DNA from: SABI01 sp963676605
GTDB lineage: Bacteria; Spirochaetota; Spirochaetia; Sphaerochaetales; Sphaerochaetaceae
DNA: 64,000 bases
Assembly: GCA_963676605.2 (NCBI GenBank)
Contig: CAXXSP010000058.1
Span: 10,342 to 74,341, forward strand
Direction of reading: 5' to 3'
Shown piece by piece: positions 1-8,620 of the stretch. Numbering within the stretch: position 1 is the stretch's first letter; each line of letters begins with the position of its first letter. A program made the position numbers and the translations under genes. The notes under the pieces were generated by a model. That model had not been told where the DNA came from, did not search any database, and worked only from the letters and a program-made list of their open reading frames with translations.

Positions 1-2
1 AG

Positions 3-245
3 GAGAAGATCAGAGAGGCAATGATCGACCGTGGAATCTGCTTCCACTCCTGGAGGCACTTCTACGCCACTCACCTTGCCGACAAGATCGAGCTTAGGAC
101 CGTTCAGCTTGCTACCGGGCATAAGACTCCTGCAATGGCAGCACACTATGCTGATCATGCTCAGGGCTCTCACCTGGATCAGGTATCGAAGGCGGTGAAC
201 GATGTTTTCAATGAAATGATGAGTCCAGAAGGTATCAGTGCATGA
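3..245 (+). CDS. Tyrosine recombinase (integrase), C-terminal part
   Basis: The reading frame is open to the left edge, so only the last ~80 residues of a site-specific recombinase are present; the start lies outside the window. The catalytic half is recognisable: an H-x-x-R box (HSWRHF), then TGH about 20 residues on, then AAHYADH with the nucleophilic tyrosine. This is the order H-R...H...Y expected for phage and island integrases. It is followed by an excisionase-like gene on the same strand. It converges with the prophage late genes and could be the integrase of that prophage or of a neighbouring element; the missing left flank prevents a decision. Confidence 0.85.
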   Translation, partial: EKIREAMIDRGICFHSWRHFYATHLADKIELRTVQLATGHKTPAMAAHYADHAQGSHLDQVSKAVNDVFNEMMSPEGISA

Positions 246-268
246 TTTATTATTTTACTATACATTTG

Positions 269-298
269 TTGACTAGTTTATCCCTATAGTGATATAGT
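269..298 (+). promoter_or_regulatory. Candidate sigma-70 promoter upstream of excisionase-like gene
   Basis: TTGACT (269-274) and TATAGT (293-298) are separated by 18 bases in the gap after the integrase. The octamer TTGACTAG recurs on the minus strand in the repressor/early-gene intergenic region near 36580, so both may be phage promoters. Prediction only. Confidence 0.5.
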
Positions 299-302
299 GC
301 TT

Positions 303-315
303 CTAACATTGTTAG
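303..315. promoter_or_regulatory. Palindrome at the predicted transcription start (operator-like)
   Basis: CTAACA-T-TGTTAG is a perfect 6-bp inverted repeat with a single central base. It begins 5 bases downstream of the -10 hexamer, where a repressor would block initiation. The binding protein is unknown. Confidence 0.4.
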
Positions 316-332
316 GTCTTAGCCCCGTGCTC

Positions 333-349
333 CCCCAGGTTGGTTCCAA
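333..349 (+). other. att-like core, left copy
   Basis: CCCCAGGTTGGTTCCAA matches 36312-36328 at 16 of 17 bases in the same orientation. Both copies are intergenic, and together they bracket all the phage structural and replication genes. They may be attachment sites. However, the integrase 3' end and the repressor both fall outside the interval, which does not fit a simple attL/attR pair. Confidence 0.3.
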
Positions 350-404
350 GAGAAGGAGTACTCTATAGATGTTAACAAAGCCAAAATCCAAAGGAGTGGA
401 TTCT

Positions 405-581
405 ATGTCCCACCTGCAGCCCCTGCTCACTTATCAGGAAGCTGCAGACATACTTGCTGTGAAACCCCAGACGCTCAGGCAGTGGGTTTCAGCCAAGCGG
501 ATTCCCTATGTGAAAATCGGAGCGTCGGTCAGGTTCACTACTGACCAGATTGAAGATTTCATCAGGGATTCTTCAAGGTAG
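405..581 (+). CDS. Excisionase-like helix-turn-helix protein
   Basis: A small DNA-binding protein of the HTH_17/excisionase type. YQEAADILAV-KPQTLRQWV gives the winged-helix recognition element, followed by IPYVKIGASVRFTTDQIEDFI, the usual second half of the domain. A longer frame starts at 369, but the ATG at 405 has AAGGAG nine bases upstream and gives the usual family length (58 residues), so it is preferred. It lies between the integrase fragment and a 50-residue gene on the same strand. The position suggests a recombination directionality factor or a small regulator. The DNA-binding fold is clear; the role is inferred. Confidence 0.7.
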   Translation: MSHLQPLLTYQEAADILAVKPQTLRQWVSAKRIPYVKIGASVRFTTDQIEDFIRDSSR

Positions 582-586
582 CCGGT

Positions 587-739
587 ATGGGAAAAGAACA
601 GCTGCAGAAACTGGCCCTTTGGATTCACAAGGAACTTGGAACTCTCGATCATGGAGAGATCCATATCACCCTGAAGGTTCGGGACAAACACCTTGCCCTG
701 ATAGAGAAGACGAAGATCGTGAAGGAAAAACCGGAGTGA
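587..739 (+). CDS. Small conserved protein, 50 residues, DUF2292-like pattern
   Basis: An ATG frame of 50 codons begins six bases after the excisionase-like gene stops, so the two are probably co-transcribed. The sequence has an amphipathic N-terminal helix (LQKLALWIHKEL), then HGEIHITLKVRDKHLALIEKT. That second half resembles the 'G-x-I-x-I-x-x-x-x-G-x-L-x-x-I-E-K' pattern of YezD/DUF2292-type proteins, which have no settled function. An intrinsic terminator follows eight bases after the stop, which supports a real gene end. The family link is tentative. Confidence 0.6.
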   Translation: MGKEQLQKLALWIHKELGTLDHGEIHITLKVRDKHLALIEKTKIVKEKPE

Positions 740-746
740 TCACAAC

Positions 747-776
747 AAGACCAGCGGAGAAATCTGCTGGTCTTTT
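747..776 (+). terminator. Intrinsic terminator after the excisionase-like operon
   Basis: A perfect 9-bp stem (AAGACCAGC/GCTGGTCTT) with a 10-base loop ends in a short T run (TCTTTT). It closes the small transcription unit. Confidence 0.85.
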
Positions 777-875
777 CATATATTCCAGGCTAAAAAATGT
801 CATAATCTTTGAATGAAGCAAGCATTCATGGTAGTATAACCTAGATTAAAAAATGATTGGCTTTAGGTGTTTTAT

Positions 876-3800
876 ATGACAAGAGGACGACTGATTCGGA
901 TATTCTCAGTAGCATTTTTCTCATTACTGTTTATTATGTCATACTTTATGTTCAATAGTAATCAAATAACAATGAGAGAAAATATTGTTGACGAACAAAC
1001 CTTTGAACTTGAAGTTAATTTCAACACTCTCATAGACACGTACAGCAATTTTGCCAATATGGTCTATGATCTCTATATAGACCAACCGGAGGTTCTAGAC
1101 CTATTTGCCAAAGGGTTACAGGCAAAAGATGTAGCACAACAGGATTATTACAGAGAAGAACTCTATAAACTCCTTCTGCCGATATATGAGATGTTACAGA
1201 CGAATAATTTCAGGCAGCTGCATTTTCATGATGTTGAATCCAACAGCTACCTCAGATTCCACAGGCCAGATAAATTTGGAGATAGTCTTGTTGGAGTCAG
1301 AGATACAGTTACATATGTGAACGAGACACATACACCTGTTATTGCATTTGAAGAAGGACGAATTTTCAATGGATATCGGTTCGTATACCCCTTGAGAATG
1401 GATGGAATATATCTTGGTAGTGTAGAAATAAGTATCGCAATACATTCTATATTGGATTTGATGAGTTCAGATTCAGTCATTACTCATCAATTCATCATAG
1501 ATAGAGAGGTAGTTGAAAGTAAGGTTTTTAATGAAGAATTGGATAACTATATTCCTTGGCCTTTAAGTGACAAATATTACATAGAGGTCGAGGCAATAAA
1601 GAATACAAATAATCAGCCCTTCCTTTCAGAACAGGACTCGGCTCGATTAATTCAATTTCTTGAGACCAACAAAGAAAAGGATATTCCTGAAACAAACTTT
1701 GCAATTCCATTTAAAAACGGAACTATCGTATCAGGTTATGCGGTACAAAACTTTCAGGGGAATCTTGTCGGCTATTTATTAAATCTGTCAAAACAACCAA
1801 GCCTTCTTGATATACAGAAGTCTCGTATATTCTATATCGTAAGTGTGCTAATTAGTTTCATTCTTCTCATTCTCATATTTATAGCGACCGAGAAATGGGC
1901 ACAAAGACTTAAAAAGGAAAAAGATACTTTGGACCTTGTTCAAGCAATAGGTAAAATGGGTTCCTGGAGATATGAGGTAAAACAGGATAGACTCATCTGG
2001 AGTGATGAGATCTATCGAATATTCGGAATTGACCCAAAAAGTTTCAAGGCAACGTATGAATCATTTTTTAGTTTCGTCCATCCTGAGGACAGAGAAATGC
2101 TGGATGAAGTTTACCAGAGCTCGTTAAAGAACAAGACAGGTTACAATGTGCGACACAGGGTCCTGAGGGAAGATGGAACCATTCTCTATGTTGATGAAAT
2201 CGCCAACCATGAATACGACAAAGAAGGCAATCCAATCAGATCTGTCGGTACTGTGCAGGATGTTACCAGACTTGTAGAGTATGAACAAAATATTCTGAAT
2301 AAGAATGACATATTAATCCAGGCTCAGAATGTAGCAAGACTAGGATACTGGAGTCATAATTTTATCAGCAATGAAACAGAATGGAGTGATGAATTATTCA
2401 AAATATTCGGATTGGACCCAAAGCAGGCAGTACCTTCAATAGAAACCTTTCTCAAGCAGGTTCATCCGAATGATAGAGAGAAAGTCATTAAGATAATCAA
2501 CAGCAAGTCTGCAGACCCTTTAATAAAATACCGTCATCGGATTCTTAGAAAGGATGGGTCCATATCACATATCCAGGCCATCGAAAGAGTATTCTATAAG
2601 GATGGAAAACCAATAAAATCTCTCGGTACTTTTCTCGATATCACAGATCTGGTGGAAAAAGAAAATCAACTGCAACAGATGAAAAATAAATTAGAATCTG
2701 TTGTAAACAAAGTGCCTGACATAATTTTCACCTGCATAAAAGACAAGGAATACACTGTTTCATATATTAATGATGCTGTTCAACAGATTACCGGTTATCG
2801 GGCGAAAGCTTTCCTGCATGGAGATAAATCTCTACGAAGCATCATTCATCCTGATGATAAAATCAGAATAGATGAGGAGATTAAAAAAGCCATCGAACAG
2901 AACCAAGTTTATAAACTTGATTACCGCATTCTAACAGCAGATGGAGAAACTATTTTTGTTCAAGAAATTGGACAACAAACTATAGATGAAGAAGGAAAAG
3001 AAATCCTTGAAGGCTCAATTGCTGATATGTCTCTTCATAAAGACCCCTTAGGCAGGATGAGGAAGTTCCTTGATTATCAGGATAATATTGTTGTGCTCTC
3101 CGATGGGACTCATCTCTATTTCGCAAACAAGAAATTCTTTGATTTTACAGGATTTGAGAATCAAAAGGCTTTCCTAAGTCAGCATCGATGTATCTGCGAT
3201 CTCTTCCTTGAAAACGATCATGTATTCCATCTGAGTAAAATAAAAGAAAATGAGGAAAACTGGGTTGAATCACTCATGAATATCGGAGAAAGTGACCGTA
3301 TAGTCTCGATGAATGATAAATCTCAGACCCCAAGAACATTTGCCGTCAATATAAACAGGTATGAACAGGATATGTATCTGATCACGTTTACTAATATCAG
3401 TGAAAATTTCTCTGATAAAATTCGATTTAAAGAGAAGTCTCTCATAGACTCTCTTACTGGTACCAACAATAGAGAATTCTTTCAGAACAACATATCCCAG
3501 ATTTTAAATCAAAATGAAGAAAGGGGCCATAAAACGGGTCTCGTCATGATCGATATAGACTTCTTTAAAAAGATCAATGATACCTACGGCCACGATGTCG
3601 GAGACCTTGTACTCAGGCAAGTTGTGAAGGTGTTCATGGAGAGTACGAGAAAGGATGATAAGATCATACGATGGGGAGGTGACGAATTTATTATTGTAGC
3701 GGAGGTTGAGAATGATGAAGGCATTAAGTCCCTTGCTGAGAAAATCAGGAACGAAATAAAGACGTTCAAATTTCAATCAATAGATACGCTGAGCTGCAGT

Positions 3801-3929
3801 TTTGGCGTGGCTGTCCATAAGAAAGGAAAAGCGATTGAGCAGACTATAAAGGAAGCGGACATTGCACTTTACAAGGCCAAAGAGAATGGCAGGGACTGTG
3901 TAGAAGGATTGGTAAACTCTTCTCAATGA
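876..3929 (+). CDS. Membrane sensor diguanylate cyclase, PAS repeats and GGDEF
   Basis: About 1017 residues. An N-terminal membrane helix (residues 5-25) is followed by a ~290-residue extracytoplasmic sensor region of Cache type and a second membrane helix (~320-345). Then come four PAS/PAC-like modules (~355-470, 485-605, 610-730, 730-850) and a C-terminal GGDEF domain (~860-1015). The active-site motif RWGGDEF is intact, as is DIDFFKKINDTYGHDVGD, so it should make cyclic-di-GMP from GTP. GTG at 867 is possible, but ATG at 876 is better placed after TTTAGG. Base composition is A/T-rich compared with the phage late genes. Its stop overlaps the stop of the last phage gene on the other strand, so it probably travels with the prophage. 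Confidence 0.9.
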   Translation: MTRGRLIRIFSVAFFSLLFIMSYFMFNSNQITMRENIVDEQTFELEVNFNTLIDTYSNFANMVYDLYIDQPEVLDLFAKGLQAKDVAQQDYYREELYKLLLPIYEMLQTNNFRQLHFHDVESNSYLRFHRPDKFGDSLVGVRDTVTYVNETHTPVIAFEEGRIFNGYRFVYPLRMDGIYLGSVEISIAIHSILDLMSSDSVITHQFIIDREVVESKVFNEELDNYIPWPLSDKYYIEVEAIKNTNNQPFLSEQDSARLIQFLETNKEKDIPETNFAIPFKNGTIVSGYAVQNFQGNLVGYLLNLSKQPSLLDIQKSRIFYIVSVLISFILLILIFIATEKWAQRLKKEKDTLDLVQAIGKMGSWRYEVKQDRLIWSDEIYRIFGIDPKSFKATYESFFSFVHPEDREMLDEVYQSSLKNKTGYNVRHRVLREDGTILYVDEIANHEYDKEGNPIRSVGTVQDVTRLVEYEQNILNKNDILIQAQNVARLGYWSHNFISNETEWSDELFKIFGLDPKQAVPSIETFLKQVHPNDREKVIKIINSKSADPLIKYRHRILRKDGSISHIQAIERVFYKDGKPIKSLGTFLDITDLVEKENQLQQMKNKLESVVNKVPDIIFTCIKDKEYTVSYINDAVQQITGYRAKAFLHGDKSLRSIIHPDDKIRIDEEIKKAIEQNQVYKLDYRILTADGETIFVQEIGQQTIDEEGKEILEGSIADMSLHKDPLGRMRKFLDYQDNIVVLSDGTHLYFANKKFFDFTGFENQKAFLSQHRCICDLFLENDHVFHLSKIKENEENWVESLMNIGESDRIVSMNDKSQTPRTFAVNINRYEQDMYLITFTNISENFSDKIRFKEKSLIDSLTGTNNREFFQNNISQILNQNEERGHKTGLVMIDIDFFKKINDTYGHDVGDLVLRQVVKVFMESTRKDDKIIRWGGDEFIIVAEVENDEGIKSLAEKIRNEIKTFKFQSIDTLSCSFGVAVHKKGKAIEQTIKEADIALYKAKENGRDCVEGLVNSSQ

Positions 3930-4384
3930 TTCCCTGTCACACCCTGCTTCTTCTCATAGGTTCTCATTCCTGCCAGTCCCAGCATACCCGTCATGATCGG
4001 GATCATCAGTGAGAGATCAATCACCGGGAACTCAAACACTTTCCCGGAAGCCGATAGCACCGCGATCGCCCAGGGTCTGAGGATGTAGTTGTTCGCTAGG
4101 GAGAGACCACAGACCCATCCGATGAACGGTCTCCAGCCGGCTACGAAGGCTGACTGGTGCCTGGCCTCAGCGAGGTTGATCTCAAGCTGTGTATGCTTCT
4201 GCAGATTCTCTGCTTCCAAGGCAATTTTCTCCAGCTCCGCTTTCTTCTCAGGACTCATCTCTCCAGTGATCGCCGATCTGATTCCAGTCGCAAGGTTGGT
4301 GATCCCGTTACTCACCGACTCGACAACAGTACCTGCAGCTTCGGCAGTCTCTTTCGCTCCAAATATTTTTCCTAACCAGCTCAT
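3923..4384 (-). CDS. Phage holin, three-TM type
   Basis: 153 residues. The N-terminal half is amphipathic (NGITNLATGIRSAITGEMSPEKK). The core ARHQSAFVAGWRPFIGWVCG is characteristic of the GTA/phage 3TM holin family, followed by two hydrophobic segments (NYILRPWAIAVL and PVIDLSLMIPIMTGMLGLAGM) and a basic C-terminus. Expected role: timed permeabilisation of the inner membrane at lysis. It is the last late gene, and its stop overlaps that of the convergent GGDEF gene. No endolysin is recognisable nearby. Confidence 0.8.
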   Translation of the reverse strand: MSWLGKIFGAKETAEAAGTVVESVSNGITNLATGIRSAITGEMSPEKKAELEKIALEAENLQKHTQLEINLAEARHQSAFVAGWRPFIGWVCGLSLANNYILRPWAIAVLSASGKVFEFPVIDLSLMIPIMTGMLGLAGMRTYEKKQGVTGNH

Positions 4385-4393
4385 AACTCCCCC

Positions 4394-4786
4394 CTACACT
4401 GCAACCTTCTCAAAAATGATGATCAGAGTAGAAACCGCCCCGATCCCGGCAGCTATCACCTTGATAACAGCTACACTCCAATGCTTCTTCTCTCTGTCCA
4501 GCAACCGCTGCTCCTGAATCCTCTTCATCGTCGGGCAGGAGTCCTCCCGGGAGAGGCTGTAGGCAGTGAATTCACTCCTCAGCTGCTTAATCTCCTGGGC
4601 AGAATCCTCTACGGCCTTTGCATACCCGTTATCGACAAGAAGGGTATTGAGCCTGTTTACCTGCTCACTCATCTTCCTGAGAATGGGTTCCGTGGTATCA
4701 AGGCGGTGCTGGTTTGACTTCACGTTCTCATACATCGCCTGTACAACCTGCAGCACATTCTGTTCATTCACAATAGGATCAGTCAC
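4394..4786 (-). CDS. XhlA-like phage membrane protein
   Basis: 130 residues from a GTG start whose GTGA overlaps the stop of the upstream gene. The longer ATG frame to 4927 has an N-terminus that is only a shadow of that neighbour. The protein has a long coiled-coil region (YENVKSNQHRLDTTEPILRK, EQVNRLNTLL, EDSAQEIKQL) and one C-terminal hydrophobic helix (VAVIKVIAAGIGAVSTLIII). This layout resembles XhlA/hemolysin-type holin accessories. It sits directly upstream of the holin, so a role in lysis is likely but inferred. Confidence 0.65.
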   Translation of the reverse strand: MTDPIVNEQNVLQVVQAMYENVKSNQHRLDTTEPILRKMSEQVNRLNTLLVDNGYAKAVEDSAQEIKQLRSEFTAYSLSREDSCPTMKRIQEQRLLDREKKHWSVAVIKVIAAGIGAVSTLIIIFEKVAV

Positions 4787-5175
4787 TCTACCTCCTCCAG
4801 GACATCCACCGCTTCGGTGAGATTCAGATAGCTTTTCACAAAGGGGTAGAGGATCTCCAGCTGCTCTTCCTTCAGCACCGGGATACCCACCGCGAAGATA
4901 TCTGAAGCCCGGAACATTCCGCTCCACCGATAGAGAGTTGATTCCACGATATTCATTACCGGGCCCCCGAACGTTCCATTCGATACCGGTGTAACCTTCT
5001 GTTCCATTGCCTTCTTCGATTCCCTGCTCGGATAGGCAGAGAAGTTGAAAGAGACCATCACTGATCCGTCCGCTCCATCAGAGCCGAATGCTACATTCTC
5101 GATCGCCCAGTAGGCTCCAGTAAACTGATGAAAGAGTGTATTCTGACTCTTATCCACATCCATTAATATTCCCAC
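4783..5175 (-). CDS. Phage late protein of unknown function
   Basis: 130 residues with no motif I recognise. The sequence has a mixed beta pattern (DGSVMVSFNFSAYPSRESK, MFRASDIFAVGIPV) and an acidic C-terminus. Its stop overlaps the GTG start of the XhlA-like gene, so the two are translationally coupled. Position between the fibre genes and lysis genes suggests a tail-fibre accessory or a late structural protein. Confidence 0.55.
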   Translation of the reverse strand: MGILMDVDKSQNTLFHQFTGAYWAIENVAFGSDGADGSVMVSFNFSAYPSRESKKAMEQKVTPVSNGTFGGPVMNIVESTLYRWSGMFRASDIFAVGIPVLKEEQLEILYPFVKSYLNLTEAVDVLEEVE

Positions 5176-5187
5176 ACTTTTTCTCCT

Positions 5188-5826
5188 TTAATAGTTATCA
5201 GGCAGCACAGCATATTCAGGAATCCCCGCAGATATCACCGTGCCCTTCAGGCTGGTATTGTTGTACAGATCGCTGACATAAGAATTCGTCACAGATACGT
5301 CATACACAGATGAGCTGCTGTGCACATACGGTACTCCCTGGGAGGATTTCAGGTACCCTTTGATATACTTTCCCTTGATCCGGTTGTCATAATCGAGATG
5401 AGCTCCCAGCCCGTAAATCTTCAATTCCCCCGTGTTGTACGAGGGATAGTAGTCATTGGTGTTATTGATCCTCATCCTCCACCAGATCCTGTCACTGTTC
5501 GCCCGGTACTTTCCGTTCGAGGCAGACTCACTTGTCGTGATATTGATCTCGAACATGTAAGAGTCCTTGTCCCCGATATTTGTCTGCCGGTGCTCAGTCA
5601 CCCAGGAGGAACCTCCCCAAAACTGCAGCTCATAGGCATTGAGCCCGTACCCAATCCATACGTCCTTGATATAAGCTCGAAAGGTGAATACCGAGGCTAC
5701 AAAGTAGACGTGCCGGTATGAGGTCCCTGAACCAGAGGCAACAAGGGACCCGCTCCCCCAGGACTTCGAGAATACCACTCCGGTTGAGAAGCCTGCTTTT
5801 CCTATCGTGCTTCCTGCAGTAGCCAT
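5188..5826 (-). CDS. Putative tail-fibre or receptor-binding phage protein
   Basis: 212 residues, rich in Gly, Ser, Tyr, Asn and Trp, with the beta-sandwich texture of distal tail proteins (VWIGYGLNAYELQFWGGSS, SDRIWWRMRINNTNDYYPSY). No family recognised. The ATG shares one base with the stop of the large fibre gene upstream, so it probably extends or caps the fibre. Host-contact function is inferred only from position and composition. Confidence 0.5.
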   Translation of the reverse strand: MATAGSTIGKAGFSTGVVFSKSWGSGSLVASGSGTSYRHVYFVASVFTFRAYIKDVWIGYGLNAYELQFWGGSSWVTEHRQTNIGDKDSYMFEINITTSESASNGKYRANSDRIWWRMRINNTNDYYPSYNTGELKIYGLGAHLDYDNRIKGKYIKGYLKSSQGVPYVHSSSSVYDVSVTNSYVSDLYNNTSLKGTVISAGIPEYAVLPDNY

Positions 5827-7547
5827 CAGTTGAATACCGCCCCGTGTACCGTAGTTGCGAACACCTCTGTTCCATGAAACTCCACACTGTACACCTCAGT
5901 GAACCTGGAGTTCGTCTCCCCTATCTTGTAGCCATTATCAGAGGTGGGCATGATGTTCTTCACCTTGATCCCTTCCTTCACACTCTCTACAGAGATATTC
6001 ACCACGCAGGAGGTGGCTCTTGTTGCAGCATTGATGGAGACGACAAATACACCACTCGGGTCATAGATCTCAATGGCTGTGCTGCTCAGCAGGAGTGAAT
6101 ACTTCGAAGAGGTTGTGGAGGTGATCGAGACACTCTCCATCGTCGGACCGCTTATGTAGTTGAAGAAGGCACTCGGATCATAGGTGATAGCAAAACTTCC
6201 CGTGAACGGCATTGAGGTCCCCACCGGCAGTGCTGCAAACTGAGCGATCAGATCATTACAGAGAAAATGGACAAAGGCATCAGTACTGTTGTTCCAGAGC
6301 GTCACTCCGTCATCTGCAACATTGGCAACAAAGGAGGCAGGGACGGTTTCATAGACTGCCCCCAAGTCTTCTGCGGTCATCATGAGAGGCGGGAACGGAT
6401 CTGCCTCACACTGCCGGATGATATAGAGAGTACCGTTCGATACGAAATCTCCTGCCAGTGCATTCATCGACCGGGACCCGCCATTGTAGTAGACCACCTC
6501 GGAGAAGCTGTAGGAACCGAACTGCCCGGAAAGTCCTGAAGCAGAAGGGTTGTTCAGCATGTACTCGCTCAGGGTGTAGAAGTAGCCTATGGTCTTGTAG
6601 ATATCCCCGGAAGTTTTCGAATAGCTGGTGGACCCGGCTGATCCCGCCTTCTGGGTGGAGAACTCAGGAGAGGTGAAGATCCCCGATACCGAAGAGTTGA
6701 TCAGCGAGGCATCCCTGGCGATGAGGGCACCGGTAGGGCTGGCATGAAACTTCGTCACTCCGCCAACGGTCAGTTCAATACCGTGATCTTTGTCGATCCT
6801 GATCGTGTACACTACCCCGTCGACCGTCTCCTCGATCACCAGCTTCCGTACCGTCGCATCGTTGATGAAAGCCTCTTCCGAAATCAGGGAATCGATGAAA
6901 GCAGTGTTGCCCACCAGGTCATTCACGAACAAACTGCTCACTGCCAGACGGCTGAAGAACTGAGTCTGAGTAAACTGCAGCAGGGAATCGAATTCTGCCT
7001 GGGTAACATCTGCCTTCTGGAAGATCACTTCACTCAGTACCGTTCGCAGTGCTGCACCAAGATCCACTGCTCTTTCATAGAGGATTGCAGAAGAGGTATT
7101 CTCAGCCGTATCATTCTTCATCCTGCCGATACAGAGCCAGCCTGCAGCATCGATCACATACCCTTCCCTTCCGTAGGAGGCATCCCTGAGCTTGAACTGG
7201 TTCTGAAGGTAATCATAGGCTGCCACATAGGCATACCCGGTAGCAATCTCAAGTACCAGGAAGCCGTCGATCACTGCATTGGGATTAACCATCCTCTTTG
7301 CTACCGTGAGCTTGGTATCCAGATAGTAGATGAAGCCATCCACATCAGCGGGATCTCCGGCGTCGGTAAAACCATGCAGATAAACCTCTCCCGGATTCAC
7401 GGCAGTAAAGGTTGAGTAATTCATCTTCAGGCCAAGGCCGACCGAGGAGGCTCCCCGGGGACCGGCGGGTCCTGGTGCCCCCGGGCTTCCCGGAGCTCCG
7501 TCATCGACATTGACGATCGTAATCTGGTTCTTGGTAATCAGGCTCAT
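5826..7547 (-). CDS. Phage tail fibre with collagen-like segment
   Basis: 573 residues. Near the N-terminus (residues ~17-33) there is a collagen-like Gly-X-Y run, GAPGSPGAPGPAGPRGA, of the kind used in phage fibres to form a triple-helical stalk. The rest is beta-rich, with motifs repeated along the fibre (FQKADVTQAEFDSLL; SSLFVNDLVGNTAFIDSLIS; EEAFINDATVRKLVIEETV) that resemble the central fibre region of lambdoid J-type proteins. It follows a smaller protein that shares its N-terminal SITKNQITI/SVGQITI-type opening. Likely role: adsorption fibre at the tail tip. Confidence 0.75.
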   Translation of the reverse strand: MSLITKNQITIVNVDDGAPGSPGAPGPAGPRGASSVGLGLKMNYSTFTAVNPGEVYLHGFTDAGDPADVDGFIYYLDTKLTVAKRMVNPNAVIDGFLVLEIATGYAYVAAYDYLQNQFKLRDASYGREGYVIDAAGWLCIGRMKNDTAENTSSAILYERAVDLGAALRTVLSEVIFQKADVTQAEFDSLLQFTQTQFFSRLAVSSLFVNDLVGNTAFIDSLISEEAFINDATVRKLVIEETVDGVVYTIRIDKDHGIELTVGGVTKFHASPTGALIARDASLINSSVSGIFTSPEFSTQKAGSAGSTSYSKTSGDIYKTIGYFYTLSEYMLNNPSASGLSGQFGSYSFSEVVYYNGGSRSMNALAGDFVSNGTLYIIRQCEADPFPPLMMTAEDLGAVYETVPASFVANVADDGVTLWNNSTDAFVHFLCNDLIAQFAALPVGTSMPFTGSFAITYDPSAFFNYISGPTMESVSITSTTSSKYSLLLSSTAIEIYDPSGVFVVSINAATRATSCVVNISVESVKEGIKVKNIMPTSDNGYKIGETNSRFTEVYSVEFHGTEVFATTVHGAVFN

Positions 7548-7556
7548 GCTTCCTCT

Positions 7557-8603
7557 TTAGCTCACTGAGCAGGTGATCGTCGATTTTACATCCACATCAC
7601 TGGTTCCCACTGAGATCGTCTTTCCCGTCTTCGAGGAGGAGGCATCTGCAAAGGTCCTGGCGTTCCCGTCCTTGTTGGTAATCGTCCAGGTGTAGGTGTA
7701 GCCCGTCCCTCCTGCATCGATCTCCACTCCATTCTGGAAGAGCTTGGCTGAAAGGTCGGTAGTCCCTACCCCGTTCTTAAAGACTGTTCCTGCAGTGGAC
7801 TCGATCACCACCTGGACCGGATCGGTCATATCGGTGAAGGCGATCACATCATAAAAGGAATCTCCGTTGGTGGGAGAGGAGGCATCATTGTCAGTGATCT
7901 TCACCTTGAACTGCTGCAGGCCATCAACCATTGCAGGGGTTACCGCAAGGGTATTGCTGGTCTGCCCGGCCATGAGATCCCAGTCGAGGCCTGCCCCCTC
8001 ATCAGCATTGCCGGGAACATACTTGAACCACTGATAGGAAAGAAGAGTGGTATCGAGGGTAGCTCCCCGGTAGAGCTCTGCCTTGGCTGAAAGGGAGGTG
8101 GGCTCTGAGTTCTTGAACACGTTCCCGCTCGGCGCATGAACCGCAGCAACCGCGATATTATTCCCGTCGATCACCTTCGAGAGGTTGATACTGATCTTAT
8201 ACGTGAGGTTCAGTCCTGTAGCACTATCGAGGTAGGTGATCGTACAGAGGTACTCAATAGCATTGATGCTGCCGGTCAGCTTGTTCGTTGAAACGGTGAG
8301 GATATGGCTCTTGGCACCCGAAAGGGCTTCACCTGAGGTAAGTGCCGAGAATACACTCGAGTCCGAGGGCTTCCGCTGCCAGGAGACCGACTGCACTGCC
8401 GAGTCAGTAATCTTGTCTGTCCCACTTCCCAAGACAAAAAGGCTCGGGGTGAGTACCAGGGAGGTGCTGCCCCAGTCCGGGGTGAAGGTTCCGGTATCAG
8501 CGGAGTACCGCTGAGTCTTCGGTAAGTTCGATGAGATAAACCCGGTGAGGGTCAGCGCATCGTTATAATCCATGATCGTAATCTGTCCAACTGAAACTGC
8601 CAT
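7557..8603 (-). CDS. Phage tail protein with Ig-like repeats
   Basis: 348 residues. It opens with VGQITIMDYNDA, the same type of N-terminus as the next fibre gene, then contains at least two beta-sandwich repeats (YQWFKYVPGNADEG...KVKITDND and GTGYTYTWTITNKDGNARTF), typical of Ig-like modules on phage tail tips. The C-terminus ends in a repeat-like beta strand (KSTITCSVS) that parallels the end of the upstream hub protein (RATFFCELI). Likely a tail-tip or fibre-attachment protein. Confidence 0.65.
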   Translation of the reverse strand: MAVSVGQITIMDYNDALTLTGFISSNLPKTQRYSADTGTFTPDWGSTSLVLTPSLFVLGSGTDKITDSAVQSVSWQRKPSDSSVFSALTSGEALSGAKSHILTVSTNKLTGSINAIEYLCTITYLDSATGLNLTYKISINLSKVIDGNNIAVAAVHAPSGNVFKNSEPTSLSAKAELYRGATLDTTLLSYQWFKYVPGNADEGAGLDWDLMAGQTSNTLAVTPAMVDGLQQFKVKITDNDASSPTNGDSFYDVIAFTDMTDPVQVVIESTAGTVFKNGVGTTDLSAKLFQNGVEIDAGGTGYTYTWTITNKDGNARTFADASSSKTGKTISVGTSDVDVKSTITCSVS

Positions 8604-8620
8604 GTGTATGTTCTCCTTAT

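Noticed and set aside
550..816. 88-codon plus-strand frame
   Set aside because: It overlaps the excisionase-like end, the 50-residue gene in its proper frame and the terminator; composition is not protein-like.
4787..4927. N-terminal extension of the XhlA-like gene from ATG 4927
   Set aside because: It lies wholly inside the upstream gene and reads as a Gly/Arg-rich shadow; the GTG at 4786 with GGAGG is the better start.
6744..7415. 223-codon plus-strand frame inside the fibre gene
   Set aside because: Antisense shadow of a long G+C-balanced coding region; no start signal and no family resemblance.
7445..7500. GC-rich repeat as a microsatellite
   Set aside because: It is simply the DNA of the collagen-like Gly-X-Y segment of the tail fibre.
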